This document shows, piece by piece, positions 40,361 through 51,960 of a stretch of DNA of 64,000 nt. The notes beneath the pieces are model-generated. The model searched no databases. It saw only the letters and a list, made by a program, of their open reading frames with translations, and was not told where the DNA came from. The stretch lies in contig JAODUP010000127.1 in the NCBI GenBank assembly GCA_025642065.1, positions 1,370,001 through 1,434,000 of the forward strand, in the 5' to 3' direction. Position numbers and translations under genes: made by a program. Every line of letters begins with the position of its first letter. Position 1 is the stretch's first letter. Origin of the DNA: Paralvinella palmiformis (taxonomy: Eukaryota > Annelida > Polychaeta > Terebellida > Alvinellidae).

Positions 40361-40834
40361 TAGAACGAAATATCGCCTCAATCCTGAGTAAATACTATGA
40401 TTTACTCAAACCTAACAGTTAATCCTCATACGTTTACGTTCATCACTAAGTGAACGTTTATCCACGCCTAATTTACCGCCCCTAAGTATATGCAGTTAGG
40501 TGTGGTGGGTTCTAAATTAAAGCCCCTATCCACTTAATCTATTTGACCTATGGTTGACAACAGGGGATTTCAGGCAGATCTCCGATACTGCGAATGACAC
40601 GTCGGGATTATAGAATTTCCTATATCAGTGTAAGCTAATTACTCATAATATGGGAAAACGCTCTGTCCGCAGCTTAATAACCATGGAGATGCCTGCCGGA
40701 GTAACAAACGACTCCAGGAGTATAAATCCATCAAAGCAGCATTGTATGAATTAATAGGTCATTTCGCCAGACCACATAAGAGGACAACAATATAGATTCT
40801 ACATTATACATAACAAAGCTAATAGACTCAAAAA

Positions 40835-40997
40835 TTTGGGTGCGTGTGTGCGTGTGTGCGCGCGCGCGTGTGTGTGTTTTAGCTGTGTATTATAAGGCAC
40901 AGGCACAGAGAATCTCGAACCGTGAATTCAAACTCTGGACGTTTCTTCAGGGGACTGAATCCAGAGTGGCGACTTTTCTTGCTGAGACATGTGTAAT
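40835..40997 (+). repeat. GT tract plus dispersed repeat, partner of 3644-3770
   Basis: (GTGC)n, then TGTTTTAGCTGTGTATTATA, AGGCACAGGCACAGAG, CTCGAACCGTGAATTCAAAC and CCAGAGTGGCGACTTTTCTT. The GT tract followed by TTTTAG and a CACAGGCACAGAG box resembles the start of repeat R, so the two may share a 5' module. Confidence 0.7.
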
Positions 40998-41550
40998 GTG
41001 TGTGCGCTTATGTGAAGTAAAAGATTTAACAACGAACCATCCCTGGAGCGAGGCACTACAAAATATTCCAGATTGCCATTCATTAAATTATTCGGTCTAA
41101 AATAGGTGACGTCATATTGTCAAGGATCTAAGGAGCTGGGCAACGGAGAAGGGATTCCCGATCAAGAGGGATAATAATTGCTTACATCATTAACTCGTAC
41201 GAGGTGTGCCTGGAGATAGATATTAGTACTAATACGGCGAGGTGTCTAGATGACCGTTAGACGGATGTCAAGGTCGGACGTTTCTCCCAAGTTACCAATA
41301 ATAGATACTGGCAGATACTGGCTTATTTACATATTTTATGTGCATTTATGGTAAAATGTTATGTTACTAACATTATGAATTCATTCGTTTATTGAGAAGA
41401 TGGAAATGACAATTGTTAAAATTCCATTTTTGTTTGTTTGTTTTCGTCTTGTTTTTTGTTTGCTTTGTGTTCATTTGTTTTTCTCTTTCTCTCTCTCACT
41501 GCACCCCCCCCCCTCTGTCTGTCTGTCTGTCTCTCGCTATGTCTCTCCCT

Positions 41551-41617
<67 letters not shown>

Positions 41618-43012
41618 CCCTTCACCCCCCTCTCTCTCTCTCTCTGCCCATCTGTATTTATGTCTGTATATATCTCTCTGTCTCTCTATCTGCTTGTCTG
41701 TCTCTTAATTAAACGTCTCTTGATTTCCGGTGGTTTAAATTTCAACTTTTTGGTATATTGATTTCTTGTATATCGTCGTCTTACAACACCGGACTTATAT
41801 TATATACGTACAGTGTCTTGCAGTCACTTGACAAAACCGGTCACTTGTCTAAACCGGTCGTTCTCCCGCTGGTCGAATCGACACGAGTTTGGAAAAATTG
41901 TACGTGAAAAATTATTTCATTTTCTGAATTAATTATATAAATAAAAACGGGGTGTACAAATCATGGTGGTCAAAATGCATTAATTGAATAGTTTTGGGGG
42001 TTTCAGAATTTCTGTTTATAATTTGCGCTAATAATGATATTTAATGTTATTTACATCAATTTGGTTCTTTAGTTTCCCTTTTCATTCTGACTCTATAATT
42101 ATGTTTATGAGTATGTGAACGATCGCTCAAGTTTTAGTTCGCCGGTTATACGATCATGAACCAACACGATCAAGTAAAAATAGGCTACGATGGTTAAGAA
42201 ACGCTTTAACATCCAGTCAAGTTTCATACATTATAAACCATAATATCTAAGCGGCAAGATATTGGCTAATTATTTTTTACAGCTAAATATAAGTTTTAAT
42301 CATTAATCATTCATTAGGTTATTATAGTTTAAAGGTTGTGGGTCACTCGAGACATCATGTTCAGCCATTTACGTCACAGGTCTTGATGATACGCTAATGG
42401 CGATGTTTGGAAATGTTCGTGAATATACGTTTAACGCCTTATATCGTGACGGGTCATCAGTCACGTGATGACTTGTTAAAATATAAACTTATATCAATAT
42501 GTTGTAGTCAAATATTAAGGGTCCACAGTTAAGTGTCTATTTTGAATCAGCATCATTTCAGTAACAATACATCACATCAGTCGCCAGATCAGCAACATCA
42601 AGACATGGAAGCTGATAGGATTGTGTTGAACTACCGTGATCGATTGTTAAAATATATTGTCGATGTCAGACAAAATCCATTGATTAATTTTCTTTAAATC
42701 GGGTATTTTAGAATATATACGTCACAGAAAAGATGACCTACTATAGTGTGCAGTGTAATTTCGTAAAATAGTCCTTATTAAAATAAGTTGTTGATTTTTC
42801 TTACAACATAAAAGTGTTAATGTAAACCGTGTCTTTGCTTCGCGACCACTTTGCTCCGCACGATGGGATAAAATTGGAGATAAACATTCTCCAAATGCAT
42901 AGCTGTAGGAATTGATGGATGAAACACCGTTTTGACATAATCCGGTTGCTAAATCCCCATCCAAGATGTACGAGCCACGGATTGGCGAGAAATGGGTTAG
43001 GATGTATCTACC
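40998..43012. other. Intergenic with CT/GT microsatellites
   Basis: (CT)n and (GT)n compound repeats at 41482-41705 yield the only long ORFs. No gene recognised. Confidence 0.55.
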
Positions 43013-43198
43013 ATGATGATAATTGGTGTTTTACGGCCACTTTTGTGCACGTGGTAGTCTAAATGGCCCGAGCGACCTGCAACGGTGATGAAGCGAAGTC
43101 AAAGACGAAACAACCTTCAGATATGCCCACGCCGAGATTCGAACACGGGTGGTAGTGATCTGTGGTCCAACACGCTGCCGTTAGACCACGGAGGCCCC
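43013..43198 (-). repeat. tRNA-SINE A, complete copy
   Basis: Minus strand reads GGCCTCCGTGGTCTAACGGC, ..CGTGTTCGAATCTCGGCGTG, ..GACTTCGCTTCATCACC.., GTAAAACACC and an ATC tail. The head is well preserved. Confidence 0.9.
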
Positions 43199-43591
43199 CT
43201 CGATTTATCTAGCAACATTGTTTACTGGCACACAAATAAAATAAACACTTTAAACTTGTTCGTTTGCTGCCATGGTTATTTTATCAACAACACCCGTCCA
43301 AACATTTGGATGTATTCCCGAGTTAGCAGCGACCATTCAAATATTACCATTTTTGTTGACAATAACAACGAACTCCATCTCCCATCCTGTTTACCTCCTA
43401 TCATAAGGTGTTATGTCCGTTTTAAACCTTCATCATCATCATCGTCACGTTAGTGTCTTGACCAGTTTACGTAACGTGTTTACGATATATCGAGGTTCAG
43501 ATAAAGTGATTATTTGTTTGTCACCTGTTGATAGCGTTCTAGCGAAGGGAAGCGTAATATATCCTGCCCCCACCCCCACCACACCCCCGCA

Positions 43592-43841
43592 GGCCCGCCC
43601 CGCTTCCATTCACCTCTTATGGAAGATGATCGAGCCGAAATGTCACCTGATTAGAGGTGTCAGCTGATTTTCTATGTATCAGCCGTACAGCCAATCAGCG
43701 GCATTCGACGTCGGGGCCCATAATGCATTTCGTTTACCTATACGACCGCGTAATCGGCAACATCCCCCCTCCTCCTCCCTCTCCCCTCCAACTCGCCTCA
43801 CGGAGACAGCTCATTATGGCCACCCGTAATAACATATAAGG
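43592..43841 (+). promoter_or_regulatory. Putative promoter region of the RASD-like gene
   Basis: A C-rich block with a GC box (CCCGCCCC, 43593-43600) and a TATA-like CATATAAGG (43833-43841) lie 290 bp before the chosen start codon. Local base composition becomes GC-rich here, in contrast with the surrounding AT-rich DNA. Transcription start not determinable. Confidence 0.35.
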
Positions 43842-43897
43842 CGCTGACGGTACGATAACTCCCGTCTTTTCCAGTCCGATCGTGTATTGTTGTCTCA

Positions 43898-43970
43898 TTC
43901 GACTTCGGCCCATTTAACCTACCATGTGCGCACAAGTAAGCCGTAAAACATCATCAATCATCATCAGCAG
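43898..43970 (+). repeat. tRNA-SINE A 3' fragment in the RASD 5' leader
   Basis: TTCGGCCCATTTAACCTACC, GTGCGCACAAGTAAGCCGTA, AAACATCATCAATCATC is the 3' half of SINE A, continuing into a CAG run (about 43967-43988). It lies between the TATA-like box and the coding start, so it is probably transcribed as 5' UTR. Confidence 0.75.
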
Positions 43971-44131
43971 CAGCAGCAGCAGCAGCCAGCGACAAACAAC
44001 GCGGTGACGGACTCGCTGGAAGTAACCTAAATCTTTGTTGGTTGGAGTCGGGGCTTGGCCAATTTCTCTGTTTGAAAACGATCACCTGTTCGCGTCGACG
44101 CTGCCGTAGGTCACCGAACGCGATACCGGAC

Positions 44132-44678
44132 ATGTTCCAGAAGAAAGCCGTTATTCCTTCGGTAGACCGGAACAACGCGCCGAATCAGAAGTACCGTCGT
44201 ATAGTCGTGATGGGCTCGACCGGAGTAGGAAAGACGGCGATCATGTCGAGATTTTTCAACGATCTCTTCGACGATAGGCACATGCCGACGATCGAAGAGT
44301 TCCACCAAAAGATGTACCAGGTGCGCGGCGATTCTTATAAACTGGACATAGTGGACACATCCGGCAACAATCCCTTTCCAGCGATGCACCGATTGCTGAT
44401 CCAGACCGGTAGGTGTTAATGTTTCTCATATTGTTGTCTTTTTTTGTATTTCTCCGTTTCGTTCCGTGTTTTCTTCTTCTTCTCTTTTCGACGGTAACAA
44501 ATTTGAATGAACGACAGGAGGTTTGGTGGATTTAAATGGTCTTTAAATTAAAAATAAGATGAAGGTTGTTGAGGTTTTCTATATAGTAATTAACGACTCC
44601 TTAATTTGCATAAAACGATAGGAAATACAAAGCCGTCAAATTTGTTATTCAGTAAACTACACATTGATGATGATGATA

Positions 44679-44712
<34 letters not shown>

Positions 44713-45494
44713 CTGTCGTTTTGCATGAAATATTTTAATTTAGAAATAAGAATCTTGACTATTATTTTGAGCCTTCACCATGTTATAGGCGAGCGAGCGA
44801 GCGAGCGAGCGAGCGTACCGCGATCAGCTTAACAATTAGTTTCAACTCGTCGTGTTGTCATTAATATTGTCCACAAACAGCCACCAACGACCAAATCAGC
44901 CGTTTATTTGATCCTCAACTTTTGTCGTTTTCAGGCAACATGTTCGTCTTGGTGTACAACATCGACCAGCGGGAGAGTTTCGAAGAGGTGAAACGACTCC
45001 AAGAACAAATAGTCCAGGTCAAAGGTCAAATGATGGCCGGCGTCAAGTGGACGAAGCACAAGAATCTGATCCCGATCGTCATAGTGGGCAACAAATGCGA
45101 CCTGGAGTCCGATCGCGAAGTGACCACCGCCGAAGTGAGGACGTTGCCGGAGCGTTATCCAAACTGTGCCTGTCTGGAGGCTTCTGCCAAAAATAACATC
45201 AACGTTGAGGAAATCTTCCTCAAGTTGTTCGTTTTGGCGAAAATGCCGACCGACATGAGTCCCCTACAGCGCCACAAGCTGCAGTCGTCCTACGTCATGA
45301 TGCCGAGCCCAGGGGCGAACCGACGTTGTCGCGTCACGTTGGGACGACATCTTTTAAATCTGTACGGCGTCGTGACGCCGAACATCCATCGGCCCACCGT
45401 CGGCATGGACCTGTTACGATTGGAAGAGTTACAGAGCGCCGCCTGTCGCGAATTCCAGTCCAGACAAGCCGGCGGCAAATGTAGCATCCAGTGA
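44132..45494 (+). CDS. RASD/Dexras-like Ras-family GTPase
   Basis: Two exons, 44132-44408 and 44935-45494, with donor G|GTAGGT and acceptor TTTTCAG, phase 1, giving 278 residues. GTP-binding motifs: P-loop GSTGVGKT (28-35), switch I PTIEEF with T53, DTSGN (75-79), NKCD (145-148) and SAK (176-178). DTSG in place of the Ras DTAGQ box, the NNPFPAM segment after it, the conserved tail KMPTDMSPLQRHKLQ, the RRPSV-like HRPTVGMDLL and the terminal CAAX box CSIQ are marks of the RASD1/RASD2 family. Those proteins are farnesylated membrane-associated GTPases that modulate G-protein and NO signalling; this is family knowledge. The length equals that of vertebrate members (about 280). An in-frame ATG at 44042 could add 30 residues; I prefer 44132 because the family starts shortly before the P-loop. 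Nearby codons are GC-rich, as in conserved genes. Confidence 0.93.
44667..44711. repeat. (GAT)n microsatellite in the RASD intron
   Basis: ATG/GAT triplets, about 15 units, intronic. A (GCGA)n run at 44790-44814 lies further along the same intron. Confidence 0.95.
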
Positions 45495-45717
45495 CGTCTT
45501 GTTGATAGAACATATCTTGTTATATGTGGGGCTGTTCGCCCGTCGCACGTTCGGCTGGCTGAAGCTACGCCTAAAACAGTCTTCGTAATTCATTGGAACT
45601 CTTCAAGTAATCGGTAAAGCGAAGGCTTATCGTAGTACTTGGTACCTGCTTGGTACCTAGAACATGGTGAAGGGTGATAGTATACTCGTGCTATTTTAGT
45701 AGTTATGCAAAATCGTA

Positions 45718-45723
45718 AATAAA
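45718..45723 (+). terminator. Poly(A) signal (AATAAA) of the RASD-like gene
   Basis: AATAAA 224 bp after the stop codon, followed by a T-rich stretch. Confidence 0.65.
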
Positions 45724-45779
45724 ATGTTTTTCAGCTAAATTTAGTTGACTGATTGGTTTACTTCTACTTGTATCCATCA

Positions 45780-45782
45780 GTG

Positions 45783-45875
<93 letters not shown>

Positions 45876-45950
45876 ATGATTTACGATTACTGTAAACACA
45901 CACACACACACATATATATTATATATAATATATATATATATATATATGTT
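45780..45950. repeat. (TA)n(TG)n ... (CA)n(TA)n compound microsatellite
   Basis: A TA-TG array and, 25 bp later, a CA-TA array in mirrored order, so the two could fold back on each other. Confidence 0.9.
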
Positions 45951-46318
45951 TTCTTTTTTAATGCATCTAGCTCAACATTAAAAAGTAACACAATACACAT
46001 GTCTACATTTATTCTTAAACACTTTGGATGAGAAATATTCCTAAAATAACAAAACGTCATATTGTGTATCCTGATGCCAATCCTCCTAAAATAGAATCAG
46101 AAATCCGGAAAATAGCAGAACCAGATACATTTATTATCAAAGATTCGTTCGTAGTTCGATTAGATCTAAATATCATTTAGGTGAACTAGATACATATTTG
46201 GGAGGATGTATTTAACAACATTGTGATAACAAAAGTGTTGACAACCCGATGAAGCATATTACGAGTGTGGCATACGTCGTAATAAACAACACCACTCCAC
46301 GTTGTTTTAAGCTAAATA

Positions 46319-46452
46319 CATAACGCGGTTGGCCATAAGACCGAACAGTCTGGGTTCAAATCTCTGAAGGGTGTTTTATTTCTCTCTTCGGATTATTACT
46401 TTGGCTGACGTTCGGCCGATTTAGCACAAAAGTGGCCATCAAACATCGGACA
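46319..46452 (+). repeat. tRNA-SINE A, diverged and shortened copy
   Basis: GCGGTTGGCCATAAGACC, GGGTTCAAATCTC (B box), GGGTGTTTTATTTC, GACGTTCGGCCGATTTAGC and AGTGGCCATCAAACATC follow the family order with deletions. Confidence 0.75.
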
Positions 46453-46535
46453 TCAAACAGATCACCAAAACGACAAAGAACCGCATAGCTAAAAGAAATC
46501 CTCTTCACCGATCTAAAAATAGCACCGTTTACTGG

Positions 46536-46735
46536 CTTTTTTTCGGGGAGAATCCCCAGGCTGTCGCTTATTCGGCGCAGCCTCTATGTTGGAGTTGTTG
46601 AGAAATTTCCTCCCCCACGACTCACAGGAGAGGAATACTGAAAGATAGGGCCGAAATACACATCCTCAGTTAATAAATCAGTGGAGACGGCAGCGCCATT
46701 TAACGTGGTCAGTCACCCACGACAAGCACCGTTCA
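46536..46735 (-). repeat. tRNA-SINE B, body copy without head
   Basis: Minus strand reads TCGTGGGTGACTGACCACGT, TAAATGGCGCTGCCGTCTCC, GAGGATGTGTATTTCGGCCC, CATAGAGGCTGCGCCGAATA and GGGGATTCTCCCCG, matching 12025-12265 with a deletion in the middle. Confidence 0.85.
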
Positions 46736-47419
46736 CAGTCACCGGTATACTATATATTCATTAGCTCAGTGGCGTCGCATGGTGGCAAACCAAGCAACTA
46801 AATAACCATCGCTTACACTCATCAGAAACTGAGGTTATCACGAGCCGCAATCTCTGGACAGCGTATTTTATTCCGACAGTTATCTTAGGTTACCTAAATA
46901 TTAGAGTGCATTATACTTGTGGTATTCAATCATATTTGACACCGCACGACAAGTATCAACGTTCTCAGCTAAAGGCTAATTCAGGAAATTGCTAGAATCC
47001 AACCTGCTAATTAATTATCCTAGATTTATACATATATACTGATATAAGTTGACGTATTCTAGCACTTTTCACGATCCTGACAAATACCTACTGATTGCAC
47101 GGACAGCTTACGAACATTAATCAAGTTCTTTATTGCCATATAATGTGCCATCGTAGTTACGAATCGGTTACAAGTAACAGACTACAATTCTGCCATTTGA
47201 CTCTTGGGTCTTTTTCATTCGAGCCATAAACTTCTAACGGCGGTTGTTGACATGAAAGTCCGACTCAAAAGTTGAATACTAATCAGTCACAAATACCATG
47301 GCTTCGCTGTAATGAAACGTGGGGTGGTAAGTTAGTGAGATTTAACCTCTACAATACTGTAAGACAATATTTAACCTGTGTTACGACTATACTGACTTTG
47401 TTAAACGTATAAAATGGTA
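46736..47419. other. Intergenic, no gene seen
   Basis: Nothing recognisable. Confidence 0.4.
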
Positions 47420-48345
47420 CAAAAGGGTCTGCCATTTGGATGGAGTATGCATTAATTCCCCTGTGGAAGCCAACTTGCCAGAGCAAGATCTGCGGGATAC
47501 ACTTTGAGGAACGGATGTTCGTTATTTCGCCGATGCTATGGATATGACATGAAGAGTGTCAGGCTTACAGAATATGCCATTCCAACCATATTCGACAAAC
47601 TGGCTGAGCTAAGTCGAAACGAATCAGCAGTTTCATAGAGAAATGGAATAGAAAACGGGTATGTATGCGTAATAATAGGGTAATATTGGGAGCAAACTAT
47701 TAGGCAATCACCAGTTCACGCATTCGTGAATAAGTAAAATTTCATTTATTCGCAAAAAAACCTAAATTCGCTTAGGCCTACTCAAAGCTTTTAATGGCTG
47801 TGTATTATAGACACTACTAAATTGTTAAAATAGTAGGTGTTCCACCGAGAGTGGGGCATTCCTGTATAGGCCACATATGGGAGAGCCCCATGCATCCACC
47901 GTGTTCCCGTGTACAGACAAATATCACGTTATGTGATAGGAAGAGAGAAATATTCGCATTCAGGCCCAATGTGTTGACTTATCTATTAAGTTTATACCAA
48001 CACAAATAAATACACGCTAATCAAACTCTTGTTGTGGACCGAGGCCGGGTGTCAGCGACACAAGTGGCTGCTCTAGATCCACTTCACAATTAATATCGCC
48101 TGTGACCTTTTTTCGCGAGTGGTTCAAAGCTTGATATCCTTGAGAATGTCAAACCTTTCGTCAACTGGTCAAGACGCTATTAAACAAAGCTGTGGCTTGT
48201 GAAATTAAGGATTTAGGAAAATATTAATGGAAATTGATAGCTGATGGTTAAAATTTGTTTAGAGTTTGTGCGTCTGATATGGAAAAAAAATTGTTTGTTA
48301 CGTTATATTTACTTCGAAATATGAAATATCTCTTCCCGTCACCAT
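47420..48345 (-). mobile_element. THAP/MSDS element, copy C
   Basis: Reverse-strand copy of 32960-34990 (see there for the shared blocks), lacking about 920 bp. On the minus strand the MSDS-type gene start near 48200 is damaged: CAGTTGACGAAAGGTTTGAC joins sequence that is interrupted by the start codon in copy B. The opposite strand carries the THAP remnant. Confidence 0.55.
47470..47640 (+). pseudogene. THAP-domain remnant
   Basis: LWKPTCQSKICGIHFEERM then, after a frameshift, CYGYDMKSVRLTEYAIPTIF and DKLAELSRNESAVS with a stop. C-x2-H-F with flanking S/K and the LTEYAIPTIF ending match the second half of a THAP zinc finger (C-x2-H plus the AVPTIF motif). The first C2 half is not visible. 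THAP fingers bind DNA and are common in transposases. Confidence 0.6.
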
Positions 48346-49254
48346 TAAGTTATTCGAATTTAAAAGTGTACAAGGAGACTAGGACCACCCTCTGTGTCTA
48401 ATATATTTTTCACCTTTGACTCCAAAGGATTGGAAGTATATATTATTAAATATTTGTACACTAGAACGTTTTAACAGTGGGTGTACCCTTTTCGTATTAT
48501 AACGGTATGTTATACTTCATGCTGCAAACTGACAGATAACAACATTAATGAACTCTTAGATAAATGTTCTAAGAGTATGAAGTTATCTCCTTATTTCAAA
48601 TATGTTATGGCAAAGCCCTTCTGTAGATCTATTTGGATGAACCAGTGCAAATTAGCCAACTGATCCGGTTTCCGGTAAAATAATAATCAAAGGAAGTGCC
48701 TTGGACACTCGCAACCCGGATAAACTTGGATAGAACCGGCTGAGTGATTCATGAGTTGACGATGGATAAACTCATTTAAAATTAGTTTTTCTTGTGAGCA
48801 AAGACCAATCTTTCGTGAATAAATCTCCGCTGCAGCTTTAGATATGGAACAACAATGAAGCCACATATCTTGTTTACAGTTTTCCATTACAATGTATATC
48901 TACAAAAAGGAATTTTTCAACGTAGGTATTAAGACACTCGACAGATTTGCCGCATATTTCAGTTTAATTCAATTATATTATATTATTATATTAGGATACA
49001 GTGATTTGGATAGATTGTGTGCACTGGAGAATTCTATATGCGATAACCAAATCTGCTTCGTTTTGTTCAATAATAACGCGCACGATTCTCCAGCTCAAAG
49101 CAAACAGTAGCAAGTTAACCTGTTAAACTCATAATATTTCGAACTTAATTCGATTACTATTTTATACATTTTCCACAATAGAATCATTAAAGTAACAAAC
49201 AATCCTGATTATATTCCACCAAGCACATCATGAAAACTACATCCTCCAATCTCC
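48346..49254. other. Unassigned ORFs
   Basis: ORFs of 60-72 codons occur at 48481-48663 (+), 48687-48887 (-) and 48892-49110 (+). The minus one (start MENCKQDMWLHCC) is cysteine-rich near its ends, but I recognise none. They could be worn parts of the adjacent element. Confidence 0.2.
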
Positions 49255-49651
49255 AATAACTGCGCCTTAACTGGATCTAACGCATTTCCGCCTGTTAGGC
49301 TCCCTTCAAACCAAACTCGTTCTCAAAACATTGTAGCCGGTTCTACAAAACTGAAGAAACGGGCTGGGTACGGGTGAAAACGGCTAACTTTGGTAAACAA
49401 ATGCCTCGAATACGACACTAATTATTTCTAATCCGTTCTTGACAAGTTCAACCGCGTCATTACCCAGCTCAACCCGGTTCTTGATCGGTTCCACCCCGTT
49501 ATTGTCATGTTCAATCCCGTTCATACCCGTTCTTATACAGTTCCTAGATCGACTATCTCGATCAAACTAGTCCTTACTCAGTCCAGCCCGTTCTCACTGC
49601 GTCCTTATCGCGTTCAAAACGGGTATCTCTATTAAGTCCGCACCGAACGGC

Positions 49652-49659
49652 TATAAATA
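49652..49659 (+). promoter_or_regulatory. TATA box of the MADF gene
   Basis: TATAAATA about 120 bp before the ATG at 49780, embedded in the left repeat array. Confidence 0.4.
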
Positions 49660-49779
49660 CCGCCACGTTCTTGCCAGTTGTCCTTCCCGTTGACTGCTTC
49701 GAGCTGTACAAATCGTCTCAATTGTTTTATAAAGCTTTGAGAGTACAGTGATATATACTACTATTCTGACACCATCATC

Positions 49780-51060
49780 ATGCCTCATAGACAGAGAGGA
49801 ACAGGGAGCAGGGAGCAGAAGGGCCGAGGGAAAGGAGTCTCTAATAAAAGGAGCCTTTCGATCCCCGAGCAATTCCAGCAATTCTAAAGTCCCAGCTGGT
49901 GACGTCCCTGCTGTGACTGTTGCTGGTGGTTAGGAGGAGGAGTACCCCTGCACCCACTGAGGCTGTGCCATCACCTCGTTCTGAGATGGAGGTTGACGTA
50001 GAAGAAGATGAAGAACCACAATCTCAGAAGACATACATATATCTGAACTGGGAGCAAGAGGATTCGATGGTGCCACACAACAAGAAGCTAGAGGGCTACA
50101 ATGATCTAAATAAGAAGGGTTTCCTGTGACAGCAGCAGGAAAATTTGCTGGGACTAACCGTCGAGAGGCTGCAGATCTGGTACAGAAACCTTAGAACGCG
50201 CTTCACCAGGAAGAAGTCTTATTATGGCGCTGATGAGCCCACAGGGCGAGACCAGGGGGTGCTGGGGAATTTTGCCTTCCTGGCCCCCTTCACCTATGAA
50301 GTAAAGAAAAGGCCTCTTGTGACTAAGTATTATTTAAAATTTACTACATGCAAATTTAAATTTTACATTTGAATTGTGGACCATTTTGTACCATCATTTC
50401 TTGCGATTTCTTCTTTATTGTTGCAGATGAAGTCGAATATGTTGTCTCTCAGTGTCCCTCCGTCTCCTGTTGTCGCGGATAATGATGATGACATTGTCAT
50501 TCCACCCTCCGGTCAGCCCCCACTGTGTCGCGTGCATCGACTCCCAGGCCTTCGGACTCGTTCTTCTCAGCCGTCAGTGGCAAGATGGACCAGTTCATGA
50601 AGATGCAGAACAGATTAATTCAATACAGATCGGATGAAAGAAGCATTCATCGATTACATACGTGAATCGGTGTATGGCATGCATCCTGTAGTGTGAGAGG
50701 AGATACACAGGGACAGCACGAGGACGGTATTGACCTTTAAGGATGAGGACGCAGACATGAAGCGCAGGCTAGCACACCCACTGCCAGGCCCCTCTTCTGC
50801 TGCTTCGGGTTCTGCCTCTGCTTCCTCTGCTTCGGCTTCTCGGCAGCCACCCCCTCACGTGTGGCCAGCCCAAGTGCAGAACTCTGGGAGTGTGTAGGAG
50901 TCCATGGATGCTGCTTGAGTCTCACAGCAGCAGCCACAGCAGTTCTCACAGCATCAATTCTCACAGCAGCGACAGCAGCTATAGCAGCAACAGCATCGGA
51001 TGGTAGCACAGGAATATCCTGTTGCAAGATGCTGCAGTTTGGTGGCAAGCTTCATCCCTG
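49780..51060 (+). pseudogene. MADF (Myb/SANT-like) DNA-binding protein, decayed
   Basis: From the ATG at 49780: MPHRQRGTGSREQKGRG, a basic start, then after a frameshift an acidic MEVDVEEDEEPQ, the MADF core LNWEQEDSMV..LEGYNDLNKKG (with a stop at 50127), LGLTVERLQIWYRNLRTRFT and GRDQGVLGNFAFLAPFTYEV. These match the W-x-x-L..F helix pattern of MADF proteins. An acceptor at about 50425 leads to a second part with acidic DDDIVIPP text, then DYIRESVYGMHPVVW (frame-shifted), FKDEDADMKRRLAHPLPGP, an Ala/Ser-rich stretch, and a Gln-rich tail near 50920-51005. Several stops and frameshifts make it non-functional. In animals such genes are often the accessory gene of Harbinger-type transposons. Confidence 0.65.
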
Positions 51061-51960
51061 GTTCAATAGCCTTTCTGTAGTTAGCATCTTAGTTTGTTAT
51101 GAAATGTGCTACACGTTCTTCGACTTCCCCAAAGAGGTAATTCTGAGGAAGCTGTAGAAGGACCAATGATGATAATGTCCCACAACTAGTCTCCTCTCAG
51201 GGCTCAGCCAGTTCCTCACCCAACATGTCCTACGTCTTCTCTTTCTCCATTAACGGTCTCTGGAGGCTTCATACTCTTCCTCTGCTTCCATCACAAGTTG
51301 CATAAAACCAACTTTCATCATATTTAGGGCTGCTAAGTTGCCCAAGTTGTAGAATTATAAACTGCTGAAAGTTTGAGGATATCTGTACAGGACGAAATAT
51401 TGCTGCCAAATGTGGAGGACTGCCTTGATCGGCACTATTTATACCTTAAACTTTACTGATCTAACTGCAGACGGGGTAGACGTATTAAGAACTGGGTAAG
51501 AACGATACAAACGTATTGGAAACGTGTAGATCTTACTAAAAATGGATTAACAACTGTTAGATCGGTGTAGAAACGTATTTTAAATCCAGTCAAAAAGTAT
51601 AATTTTCTTCAGTCGGAATAAGGATGCATTTAGGACGCAGTAAGGACGTAACGAAGTCGAATTAAGTCTGTCTGAGAACGAGAAAGACGGGATAGAACCG
51701 TATGAAATCGGTGTTCAAACGTACTTCTAACCCGATCGCGCTAGGTTTTGCTCGTTCTCGACACGTTCTCGAAGAACTGCAATCACGTTCGCAGTACGAC
51801 ACGACATATTTTCGGACGGTAGAATATTTTGAATATGCTCAAAGTTCTGGAGCATCCTTCCCGTTCATGTCTGTCCATGACGTTCTTTCTCATCTCCTAC
51901 TAAGTGTCTACAACGTCCATTCGGTTCTCACTCAGGTTTAGCCCGTTTTGTGAAATTTTA

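Larger units (their letters stand above)
49255..51960 (+). mobile_element. Probable DNA transposon with a MADF gene and inverted arrays of short repeats
   Basis: Left of the MADF remnant (49310-49680) a degenerate motif like CCCGTTCTTA or CCCGTTCTCACTGCGTCC recurs every 20-40 bases. Right of it (51475-51930) the complement recurs (ACTGGGTAAGAACG, GGACGCAGTAAGGACG, GAGAACGAGAAAGACGGG). Such mirror-image subterminal repeats are typical of DNA transposons. I could not fix exact termini or a target duplication, and no transposase is visible. Confidence 0.45.

Noticed and set aside
41808..41890. Possible pogo-type end (CAGTCACTTGACAAAACCGG)
   Set aside because: Internal direct repeat is suggestive, but I found no matching inverted end within 1 kb.
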